Positions 24,991 through 32,360 of a stretch of 64,000 bases of DNA are shown in pieces; position 1 is the stretch's first letter; each line of letters starts with the position of its first letter. A model generated the notes under the pieces. The model ran no database searches. It was given only the letters and a program-made list of their open reading frames with translations, and was not told the origin of the DNA. The position numbers and the translations under genes are program-made. The DNA is taken from the NCBI GenBank assembly GCA_963772445.1, contig CAVYXK010000019.1:186001-250000 (forward strand). Direction: 5' to 3'. This stretch comes from CAVYXK01 sp963772445. GTDB taxonomy: Bacteria; Pseudomonadota; Alphaproteobacteria; Acetobacterales; Acetobacteraceae.

Positions 24991-26283
24991 ATGACCGCAG
25001 CATCGGCTTCCGTTGCGATCAGGGTCGGCGTCGGCATCCCTTCCGCGCTGCCACAGACGATCGCCGTTGCCTCGATCCCTCCTGCGTTGGTGATTCGGTG
25101 CGGCCTGCCGCCCGTGGCCGGACCGGCGCGCCGCACCAAGATCTGGGAATTCAATACCAATCTGCACTGCTCGATCATTGGCACGTGTCTTTCCACGGGG
25201 GAATTGCGTCAGGTTCTGAAGAAGCTCGGGCTTGCCCCACCGGGCAGCACCGACCACGACCTGCACGGCACCGCGGTGAGTTTGGCCAGCCGTCACGACA
25301 AGGCAGCGAAGCTGCTGAACAAGACGTTGGATGAACGTCACCGCCTGGCGATCCGGCAGTTCGAGAAGGCAAACACCGAGGACGCCGTGCGCACGCGCTG
25401 GGCCGATGCCATGCGGCGTGGCGAGATTCCCGGCGCCTATTGGGCGACGCTGACCCACCCAGCCGCGACGCATGCTGTCATTCGTGAGGCATTCGGCGAA
25501 GTGCATATGCTCTCGCACCTCGTCGGCGCCGCCAATCGCGCCGACATCAGGCGGCTCTGCCGGTTGGAAGCGGACAACGCTGCATTGCGCGCGCGGCTGG
25601 ACCGGCAGCAGGCAGCCTTGCACGAAGCCGTGGTCACGCGCGATGCGTGCATCCGGGAACTGCGCCAGGCGCTCGCGCAACGCTTTGCCGCCGAGCAGCC
25701 TTCCCCCGTTCAGGACAGCGCCATGTTGCCGCAACTGGTGGCGGATCTGGAACGGCGCCTCGCGACCGAGACCCGACGCATCTCGGTGCTGGAGGAGAGG
25801 CTCGCAGAAGCGAAGGCGGTCATTGCGGAGGAGCGATCAGCACGGGCAAAGGCAGAACGGGATTGCAGCGCGCTGCGCCGCGAGCTGAACGTCGTCGAGT
25901 CATCCGTGCTGGCGGGCTGCGGTGACAACAGCTTGGCAATCGCCCTGGAGCCCCAGCTTCATGGCGTGACCGTGCTCTATGTCGGCGGACGCCCGAACCA
26001 GATAGCGCACCTGCGGGCGGCCGCCGAACGCTCAGGTGCTGCGTTCCTGCATCATGACGGCGGCATCGAGCACCATCTGAACTTGCTGGCGGGCTTAGCA
26101 AGCCAGGCAGACATCGTGGTCTTCCCGGTCGATTGCATCAGCCACCATGCGGCGCAGGCGGCCAAGCTGCTGTGCCGTCAGACGGGAAAGCGTTTCATTC
26201 CGCTGCGTTCCGCCGCCGCCACTTCGTTGCTCGCCGCTCTGCGGCGTCCAGAGGTGACCGGGCGAGCGGAGGCGGCGGACTGA
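24991..26283 (+). CDS. DUF2325 domain protein next to molybdate genes
   Basis: 430 residues from ATG 24991, preceded by a GGAGAGG site. The N-terminal about 120 residues include KIWEFNTNLHCSIIGTCLS and a helical part; a coiled coil (about 200-310) runs through ARLDRQQAALHEAVVTRD and ERRLATETRRISVLEERL. The C-terminal DUF2325 domain starts VTVLYVGGRPNQIAHL and contains HHDGGIEHHLNLL and VFPVDCISHHAAQAAK. The His/Cys-rich end suggests metal or redox sensing, but the function is unknown. Convergent with the mop-like gene; the stops are adjacent. Its placement suggests a role linked to molybdenum. Confidence 0.82.
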   Translation: MTAASASVAIRVGVGIPSALPQTIAVASIPPALVIRCGLPPVAGPARRTKIWEFNTNLHCSIIGTCLSTGELRQVLKKLGLAPPGSTDHDLHGTAVSLASRHDKAAKLLNKTLDERHRLAIRQFEKANTEDAVRTRWADAMRRGEIPGAYWATLTHPAATHAVIREAFGEVHMLSHLVGAANRADIRRLCRLEADNAALRARLDRQQAALHEAVVTRDACIRELRQALAQRFAAEQPSPVQDSAMLPQLVADLERRLATETRRISVLEERLAEAKAVIAEERSARAKAERDCSALRRELNVVESSVLAGCGDNSLAIALEPQLHGVTVLYVGGRPNQIAHLRAAAERSGAAFLHHDGGIEHHLNLLAGLASQADIVVFPVDCISHHAAQAAKLLCRQTGKRFIPLRSAAATSLLAALRRPEVTGRAEAAD

Positions 26284-26490
26284 TCAAACGCCCACCATCA
26301 CGTCGGACGCCTTGATCACAGCGGTGGCCTGAATGCCGGGCTTCAGCCCTAGCTCGGCGGATGCCTCGTTGGTGATGGAGGCGGTGATCGTCACTGTCGG
26401 CGAAACCTCTATGGTCACATGCGTCGTCGTGGCACCTGGCTTTACCGTCTTGATCGTACCGGCGATCTGGTTGCGGGCAGAAAGCTTCAT
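26284..26490 (-). CDS. Molbindin (Mop), single TOBE domain
   Basis: 68 residues: MKLSARNQIAGTIKTVKPGATTTHV begins a single molybdate-binding TOBE/Mop domain, with the ASITNEASAELGLKPG loop and AVIKASDVMVGV end typical of these oxyanion-storage proteins. Mop forms hexamers that bind molybdate or tungstate. It lies 26 bp after the ModE-like gene in the same direction, so the two probably form one transcript. Upstream of the ATG is GAGGTGACC, a good ribosome-binding site. Confidence 0.93.
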   Translation of the reverse strand: MKLSARNQIAGTIKTVKPGATTTHVTIEVSPTVTITASITNEASAELGLKPGIQATAVIKASDVMVGV

Positions 26491-26516
26491 TTGCGGTCAC
26501 CTCGGGCTTTCAGTGC

Positions 26517-26900
26517 TTACTTGTCGGAACAGGCACGGCTGAGCGCGAGCAGATGCTTGCGTGCGGCAAGCGCTGTATCCATCTCGATGGCGCGATAGCG
26601 TTCCACGACAGCCTTTCCGGCGCGCGTCAGGGCCGCGCCGCCACCGCCGCTGCCACCAGCCGCGGTTTCCACCACAGGGGTGCCGAGGGTGCGATTAAGG
26701 TCCTCGACCAGCTCCCAGTTGCGTCGGTACGACATGCGCAAAGCGCGGCCGGCGGCCGAGATCGAGCCGGAACGGGCGATCTCTTCGAGCACGGCGACCT
26801 TGCCCGGTCCGATCCGGGCACCGGAGGCCAAGTCGAGCCGGATGCTCAACCGGTCGCTCTTGCCGGTAGCGCCGGTCGGGTGTGTCTTTCGTTTCACCAT
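26517..26900 (-). CDS. modE: ModE-type HTH regulator (N-terminal domain only)
   Basis: 127-residue winged-helix protein: KVAVLEEIARSGSISAAGRALRMSYRRNWEL is the LysR/ModE-type HTH, and ETAAGGSGGGGAALTRAGKAVVERYRAIE is the ModE wing. The C-terminal di-TOBE molybdate-binding domain of full ModE is missing; the separate Mop protein encoded just downstream may replace it. It is the likely regulator of modA and modBC, which are divergent from it. Short ModE-like proteins of this size are common in alphaproteobacteria. Confidence 0.9.
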   Translation of the reverse strand: MVKRKTHPTGATGKSDRLSIRLDLASGARIGPGKVAVLEEIARSGSISAAGRALRMSYRRNWELVEDLNRTLGTPVVETAAGGSGGGGAALTRAGKAVVERYRAIEMDTALAARKHLLALSRACSDK

Positions 26901-27070
26901 GGCAGGTATCCCGTGCGCGCCCTGCGTTCGTGGGCCGACATGTATTGCCGGCAGTTAAATCGCCGCAGCGTGGCTTGGTGCTCTGTCGATGACAAGCAGC
27001 CCGGCGGCCCCCGGGTCTGGGGTAGCCCTCAAATTAGCCTGGACGGGTCAGGCGCTTCGCCGCGGCGCCC

Positions 27071-27108
27071 TTGACAGCTCTTCCCGCTATATCTAAGCGG
27101 CCATATCG
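27071..27108 (+). promoter_or_regulatory. Putative molybdate-regulated promoter region
   Basis: In the 349-bp gap between modE and modA, TTGACA (27071-27076) is followed by CGCTATAT (27085-27092) and an inverted CATATCG (27102-27108). CGCTATAT recurs at 27150-27157. CG-TATAT half-sites resemble ModE boxes. The dyad is imperfect, so this is tentative. Nothing else is seen in 26901-27249. Confidence 0.35.
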
Positions 27109-27249
27109 TCACGATTAGGGTAAGGCGGCCACGACCCGGTGACGCTCGGCGCTATATTCAACGCCGTGGTTCACGGCCGCGTGCAGAGGGCCTCGCGCTC
27201 GACACACTGTTCGGCGAAGTCCATTCCTGCACCGTGGGAGGTCAGATCA

Positions 27250-28168
27250 ATGCGCGCCCTGCTGATATTCCGTTTGTGCTGGCGCCGCGCACGGCTCGCC
27301 GCGCCCGCCTTTAGTACCGTCACCGCCAGCGTGCTGCTCATGCAGGCTTCGATCGCGTCGGCCGCGGAAACCGTGAGCGTTCTGTACGCCGGATCGCTGG
27401 TCAATCTCATGGAACACAGTGTCGGGCCCACCTTCGACAAAGCCTGGGGGGATCGCTTTCAGGGCTATGCCGGCGGCTCGAACCTGCTGGCCAATCAGAT
27501 CAAGGGAAAGCTTCGCCAGGGCGACGTGTTTATCAGCGCCAATCCGAAGGTGAATGCCAGCCTGATGGGATCCGCGAACGGCGATTGGGTAAGTTGGTAC
27601 ATCGCGTTCGCCCAATCCCCTCTGGTCATCGGCTATAATCCGTCGAGCCGGTTCGCCGCGGATTTCAAGACCACGCCGTGGTATCAGGCTCTGTCGGAGC
27701 CGGGGATCAGGCTCGGACGGACCGACCCCAAGCTCGATCCCAAGGGCCAACTCACGCTCGAGCTGATGCACCAAGCCGAGACGTTCTACAAAGACCCGGA
27801 TCTGGCACAGCGTGTCCTTGGCGCGCCGGAGAACCCGGACGAAGTGCTGCCGGAAGAGACGCTGGTCGGCCGGCTTCAGTCAGGTCAGCTTGACGCGGGC
27901 TTCTTCTATTCGACCGAGAACGTCCGATGCGAAAATCCCGGCCATCAGTTTGCCTGCCGCGATTACTCCCAAAGCCGTTTATACAGTGACCATTTTGCGT
28001 GGTGCACCCGATCCAGCCGGTGCGGATCGGTTTGTAACTTTCCTGCTCGGCGCCGATGGCCAAACCCTCATGAAGGCCTACGGGCTCGATGTGCAAAAGT
28101 ACACGCTGACCGGGACTGCGAGCTCGCTGCCAGCAAGCATCCGATCGCTTCTCGATAGTGCAAAATGA
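27250..28168 (+). CDS. modA: Molybdate/tungstate-binding protein ModA (frameshifted)
   Basis: Periplasmic binding protein with a signal peptide from ATG 27250 (GGGAGG site upstream). Mature part starts ETVSVLYAGSLVNLME; YAGGSNLLANQIKGKLRQGDVFISANPKV and IALSEPG-type motifs place it in the ModA/WtpA extracellular-solute group. At about 27919 one extra A shifts the frame after GFFYSTE. Removing it gives TSDAKIPAISLP and the normal end ASSLPASIRSLLDSAK, stopping at 28168 next to the modBC start. Restored length is about 305 residues. Upstream is the probable Mo-regulated promoter. Confidence 0.88.
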
Positions 28169-28169
28169 T

Positions 28170-30041
28170 ATGATGCGCCGCCTTCCCGCTCCGCTGCCGT
28201 GGCTTGCCGGGCTTCTGGCTGTCTATCTGATCGCTCCGCTGATCGCCGGGATGCAGCAGGCGGGGTTTGCCGATTGGAGCTCGGTCGATGCCAGCGCACT
28301 GCTCCACGCCAGTGCCGTCTCGGTTGCCAGCGCCAGCGTGGCGACGCTGGTCATCGCGCTCGGCGGGATCCCGCTTGGCTATCTGCTGGCGCGGGTCCCC
28401 GGCCGGGCGATGGCCGGCCTCGGCTTTCTTGTTCAGCTTCCGCTGGCGCTGCCACCGCTGACCAGCGGCATTTTGCTCCTGTTCCTGGTCGGCTACTCCA
28501 TGCCGCTTGGCCGTCTGTTCGGGGGCAGCCTGACCGACTCCTTCGCCGGAATCGTGCTGGCCGAAACTTTCGTGGCCGCACCGTTCCTGATTATTGCGGC
28601 GCGTTCGGGCTTTGCCTCGATCGATCCTGCGCTGGAAGGCGTCGCCGCGACGCTCGGTCGCGGTCCATCCGGCGTGTTCTTCCGCATCAGCCTGCCGATC
28701 GCCTGGCCCACCATCCTGTCCGGCCTGCTGCTTGCGTGGCTTCGCGCGTTCGGCGAGTTCGGTGCGACCGTGATGGTTGCCTATCACCCCTATTCGCTGC
28801 CGGTCTATACCTACGTCGCGTTCGGCGCCCAGGGTCTTCCGGCGATGCTGCCGGTACTATTGCCGACGCTCGTGTTGGCTCTATTGATTATGGCGCTGAG
28901 CGGCCTCGCAGCCAATCAGCGTAGCCCGCAAAGGGTCCGCCCTTCCGGCCTGATCGCACCGCTGATTGCCTCCCGCGGCCCAATAGCGTCGCACAGGGCT
29001 ATCAGTTCGGCCGATATAAGCCTCCGACTCGAAAAACAGCTCGGCAGCTTTCATCTTGAAGTCGTGTGGTCGCCTCGCGCGCGCCGTCTCGCGATACTCG
29101 GTCCATCCGGATCGGGAAAATCGTTGATCCTCAAGCTGATCGCCGGCCTGGAGCGATGCGACAGAGGAAGTGTCATTGTCAACGGTCGTGACCTCGCCGA
29201 TCTCGATCCGGCAGCGCGCACGATTGCCTATGTCCCGCAGAGCTACGGCCTGTTTCCGCATCTCACCGTGATGGAACATCTGCGGTTTCCCGTCGGCGCC
29301 GATCCGGATGTGGCAAACTATTGGATTGAGCGGCTCGGCCTTCACGGCCTCGAACAGCGACGCCCCGCAGCCCTCTCGCTCGGTCAGCAACAGCGGGTCG
29401 CGCTGGCACGCGCGCTGACCAGGCCATCCAGCCTTTTGCTGCTCGATGAGCCGTTTTCGGCATTGGACGCCCCTCTCCGGGCACACCTCCGCCGCGAGCT
29501 CCTTGTGCTGCAACAGGAGTTCACGGCCACGACGATTCTCGTCACCCACGATCCGCTGGAAGCGGCGCTGCTGGCCGACGAGCTTCTCGTGCTGAAGGAC
29601 GGGCGGGTACTGCAATCCGGCCCGACGGACCAAGTCTTCAGGCGCCCTGCAAATGAGACGGTGGCGCGTTTGCTCGGCGCGGACAACGTGGCGGAAGGCG
29701 TTGTTGCCGACCGAGACCACATTGTTGTTGCCGGCGGCATGATGGTCAGGGTCGCCGGGCCGGCGCTCATGAGGGGTGAGCGGGTCGGCTGGAGCTTCTC
29801 GCCGGTACGCGCCCGGATCACCTCGAACGGGCCGTATAAGGGCTTGATCGAGGGCGTTATGTCATTGGGAATCGGCCGTCAGGTTATCGTCAGCGTTGGC
29901 GATGCCCGAGTCAGGATATTGGATGGGCAAGCCGATCCCGCGCCCGGCAATCCGTGCAATTTTGACATCGATCCTGACGCGATCCAGGTCTGGCCTCTCG
30001 ATCAATGTCATCGCGAGCACAGCGAAGCAATCCCCGGGTGA
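28170..30041 (+). CDS. ModB-ModC fusion: molybdate ABC permease plus ATPase
   Basis: 623 residues from ATG 28170, just after the modA stop. Residues about 1-255 are a ModB/CysT-type permease with six hydrophobic helices and the EAA loop (ALEGVAATLGRGPSGVFFRISLP split by helices). Residues about 285-500 are an ABC ATPase: GPSGSGKS (Walker A), AYVPQSYGLFPHLTV (Q loop), LSLGQQQRVALARAL (signature), LLLLDEPFSALDAP (Walker B) and VTHD (switch). A C-terminal TOBE-like domain follows. The last 11 codons (CHREHSEAIPG) come from a dispersed repeat. Permease and ATPase are usually separate genes, so the fusion is notable; the polypeptide should dimerise. Confidence 0.9.
   Translation: MMRRLPAPLPWLAGLLAVYLIAPLIAGMQQAGFADWSSVDASALLHASAVSVASASVATLVIALGGIPLGYLLARVPGRAMAGLGFLVQLPLALPPLTSGILLLFLVGYSMPLGRLFGGSLTDSFAGIVLAETFVAAPFLIIAARSGFASIDPALEGVAATLGRGPSGVFFRISLPIAWPTILSGLLLAWLRAFGEFGATVMVAYHPYSLPVYTYVAFGAQGLPAMLPVLLPTLVLALLIMALSGLAANQRSPQRVRPSGLIAPLIASRGPIASHRAISSADISLRLEKQLGSFHLEVVWSPRARRLAILGPSGSGKSLILKLIAGLERCDRGSVIVNGRDLADLDPAARTIAYVPQSYGLFPHLTVMEHLRFPVGADPDVANYWIERLGLHGLEQRRPAALSLGQQQRVALARALTRPSSLLLLDEPFSALDAPLRAHLRRELLVLQQEFTATTILVTHDPLEAALLADELLVLKDGRVLQSGPTDQVFRRPANETVARLLGADNVAEGVVADRDHIVVAGGMMVRVAGPALMRGERVGWSFSPVRARITSNGPYKGLIEGVMSLGIGRQVIVSVGDARVRILDGQADPAPGNPCNFDIDPDAIQVWPLDQCHREHSEAIPG
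30007..30036. repeat. Dispersed repeat at the modBC 3' end
   Basis: TGTCATCGCGAGCACAGCGA followed by AGCAATCC. This resembles the widespread GCGAGC-x-GCGAAGCAATCC intergenic repeats of alphaproteobacteria. It encodes the last residues of the fusion protein; the natural stop may have been lost. Confidence 0.5.
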
Positions 30042-30162
30042 TGCGCACCGTCCGCGGGCTGAACCTGGGCGTCACCTGGACCCTCCCACGTGCCGGCACT
30101 ATATGCGGTTGCTCACAATAAATGGCTCCATTCCACGCTGTTTGCACAGAAGGCCGTACCTC

Positions 30163-31668
30163 ATGTCCGTGACCGAACAGACGCGCCCGCAGACCGCAAA
30201 CCCGCAACGCCACGCCCGGATGCTGATCGATGGCGCCTGGGTGGATAGCGCATCAGGCTCTTTGCTCGACGTGGAGAATCCGGCAAAGCGGCAGAAGATC
30301 GCTGAGATTCCACGCGGCAACGCCGCCGATGTCGATCGCGCCGTGCAGGCTGCTGCGCACGCCTTTCCGTCGTGGAGCAAAATGCCACCGCGAGAACGCG
30401 GCCGTAGCCTGCTCTGCATCGCCGAGGCGCTGGAGACACGCGCAGAAGAACTCGCCCACACCATTGCGCTTGAAACCGGCAACGCGCTGCGCACCCAGGC
30501 ACGACCGGAAGCGCGACTGTCCGCCGACATCTTCCGCTATTTCGGCGGCCTCGCCGGCGAGTTGAAAGGCGAGACGATCCCACTCGGAGAAAACGTGCTG
30601 AGTTACACGCGACGCGAACCGCTCGGCGTGGTAGGCGCCATCATCCCCTGGAACGCGCCGGTGCTGCTCGGTGCGCTGAAGATCGCGCCCGCTCTGTGTG
30701 CCGGCAACACTCTGGTGTTGAAGGCGGCGGAGGACGCGCCGCTAGGCGTGCTGCTGATGGCCGAGGTCTGCCAGGAATTCCTGCCGCCTGGCGTGCTGAA
30801 CGTGCTGACCGGGCTGGGCGAGGAATGCGGCGGACCACTCGCGCAGCATCCGGCCATCCGCAAGCTGTCGTTCACCGGCTCGACCGAGGTGGGCAAGATC
30901 ATCATGCGCGCCGCCGCCAACCGCATCGTGCCGGTCTCGCTGGAGCTCGGCGGCAAAAGCCCGTCGATCGTCTATCCCGACGCCGATGAGGACTGGGTCG
31001 TGGACGGCGTAATCGCCGGAATGCGCTTTACCCGACAGAGCCAGTCATGCACGGCCGGTTCGCGCCTGTTTCTGCACGCCGACATCTTCGACAACTTCCT
31101 CGACAAGCTGCGAGCCAAGACACAGGCGCTGAAGCTCGGCGATCCGCTGGATGAGACAACCGATATCGGTGCCATCATCAACGACAAGCAATTCCGCAAG
31201 ATCTGCGCCTATGTCGATGAGGGCCTGAAACGCAAGGATGCGCGCCTGGTGTTCGGCGGGCTGCCGCCCAAGGACGGGCCGCTGAGCAAAGGATATTTCG
31301 CAATCCCCACCGTATTCGCCGATGCGTCCAACGACTGGCGGCTGGCGCGCGAGGAGATTTTCGGCCCCGTGCTGGTCGCGATCCCCTGGCGCGACGAAGC
31401 CGAGGCGATCCGTATGGCGAACGACAGCCATTACGGCCTCGCAGCCTATGTCTGGACGCACGACATCGGCAGCGCGTTGCGGACCGCGCACGCGATCAAG
31501 TCAGGCTGGGTGCAGGTGAACCAAGGTCTCGGCCAGCAGCCGGGTCATTCCTACGGCGGCTACAAGCAGAGCGGCATCGGCCGGGAATTCTCTCTCGAAG
31601 GCATGCTCGACAGCTTCACGCAGCGCAAGAATATCACCGTCAACCTCAACACGCCGCGCCGGCCGTGA
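30163..31668 (+). CDS. NAD(P)-dependent aldehyde dehydrogenase
   Basis: 501 residues from ATG 30163. ALDH superfamily: IIPWNAPVLL (Asn about 164), FTGSTEVG (Rossmann), LELGGKSPSIV (general base Glu about 261), QSQSCTAGSR (catalytic Cys about 296) and EEIFGPVLVAIPW. It oxidises an aldehyde to the acid; the substrate cannot be read from the sequence. Upstream open sequence to 29896 is inside modBC and was not used. The gene stands alone between the molybdate and purine clusters. Confidence 0.92.
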   Translation: MSVTEQTRPQTANPQRHARMLIDGAWVDSASGSLLDVENPAKRQKIAEIPRGNAADVDRAVQAAAHAFPSWSKMPPRERGRSLLCIAEALETRAEELAHTIALETGNALRTQARPEARLSADIFRYFGGLAGELKGETIPLGENVLSYTRREPLGVVGAIIPWNAPVLLGALKIAPALCAGNTLVLKAAEDAPLGVLLMAEVCQEFLPPGVLNVLTGLGEECGGPLAQHPAIRKLSFTGSTEVGKIIMRAAANRIVPVSLELGGKSPSIVYPDADEDWVVDGVIAGMRFTRQSQSCTAGSRLFLHADIFDNFLDKLRAKTQALKLGDPLDETTDIGAIINDKQFRKICAYVDEGLKRKDARLVFGGLPPKDGPLSKGYFAIPTVFADASNDWRLAREEIFGPVLVAIPWRDEAEAIRMANDSHYGLAAYVWTHDIGSALRTAHAIKSGWVQVNQGLGQQPGHSYGGYKQSGIGREFSLEGMLDSFTQRKNITVNLNTPRRP

Positions 31669-31685
31669 GAGGCACCGGCAGCACT

Positions 31686-31713
31686 TCTCCTCTCCCGCAA
31701 GCAGGGGAGGCGA
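31686..31713. repeat. Short palindromic repeat between aldehyde dehydrogenase and grxD
   Basis: TCTCCTCTCCCGCAAGCAGG then GGAGGCGA; an imperfect copy of the CCTCCCC element in murD and murG. It lies between convergent genes and could serve as a bidirectional stem-loop terminator. Confidence 0.55.
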
Positions 31714-31754
31714 AGGGAAACGCAGGTTCTATGGGCTGCTGCTGCCCCGACTCC

Positions 31755-32096
31755 TCAGGCCGCCGTCTGGCGCGGCACGCCCTTCTCCTTCAGCAGCCCC
31801 TCCAGCTCGCCCGACTGGAACATCTCGGTCACGATGTCGCAGCCGCCGACGAACTCGCCCTTCACATAAAGCTGCGGGATCGTCGGCCACTGAGAGAACT
31901 GCTTGATCCCCTCGCGAAGCTCGTCGTCTTCCAACACGTTGGCGGTGTGGAACGGCACTCCGAGATGCGTCAGTATTTGCACCACGCGGGCGGAGAATCC
32001 GCACTGCGGGAACATCGCAGTGCCCTTCATGTACAGCATCACCGGGTGCTCGGTGACTTCGCCCTGGATACGGTCGAACACGGGCTGATCGGACAT
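31755..32096 (-). CDS. grxD: Monothiol glutaredoxin GrxD
   Basis: 113 residues from ATG 32096. Thioredoxin fold with the monothiol CGFS active site (Cys about 32), KGTAMFPQCGFSARVV, TIPQLYVKGEFVGGCDI (cis-Pro and glutathione contacts) and the end helix. Grx4-type proteins bind a shared [2Fe-2S] cluster with BolA and deliver Fe-S. The gene directly follows bolA (13 bp), matching that partnership. It is last in the purC-S-Q-L-bolA-grxD operon. Confidence 0.95.
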   Translation of the reverse strand: MSDQPVFDRIQGEVTEHPVMLYMKGTAMFPQCGFSARVVQILTHLGVPFHTANVLEDDELREGIKQFSQWPTIPQLYVKGEFVGGCDIVTEMFQSGELEGLLKEKGVPRQTAA

Positions 32097-32109
32097 TGTC
32101 TTTGAACTC

Positions 32110-32343
32110 CTATTCGGGCGCCGAAGTCTGCAAGGCGAGGGCGTGCAGCTCGCCCCCCATCCGGCCACGCAGCGCGGCATAGACGATCTGGTGCTGCTTG
32201 ACGCGGGGAATCCCGCGGAACTGTTCGGACACGACGGCAGCCGCGTAGTGGTCGCCATCGCCGGCCAGGTCCTCGACGCTCACCTGCGCATCGGGCAGCG
32301 CCGCTTTGATCAGCGCCTCGATCTCGCTGGCCGCCATCGGCAT
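32110..32343 (-). CDS. BolA family protein
   Basis: 77 residues; the BolA/IbaG fold is seen in IEALIKAALPDAQVSVEDL, GDGDHYAAAVVSEQFRG and the HQIVYAALRGRMGGELHAL segment with the conserved His. BolA pairs with monothiol glutaredoxin to handle [2Fe-2S] clusters. It starts 17 bp after purL and precedes grxD, an arrangement common in alphaproteobacteria. Confidence 0.94.
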   Translation of the reverse strand: MPMAASEIEALIKAALPDAQVSVEDLAGDGDHYAAAVVSEQFRGIPRVKQHQIVYAALRGRMGGELHALALQTSAPE

Positions 32344-32360
32344 GGCCGATCCTCCCTTTT

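Noticed and set aside
24910..25734. 274-codon - strand frame opposite the DUF2325 gene
   Set aside because: The + strand carries clear DUF2325 motifs and a ribosome-binding site; the antisense has none.
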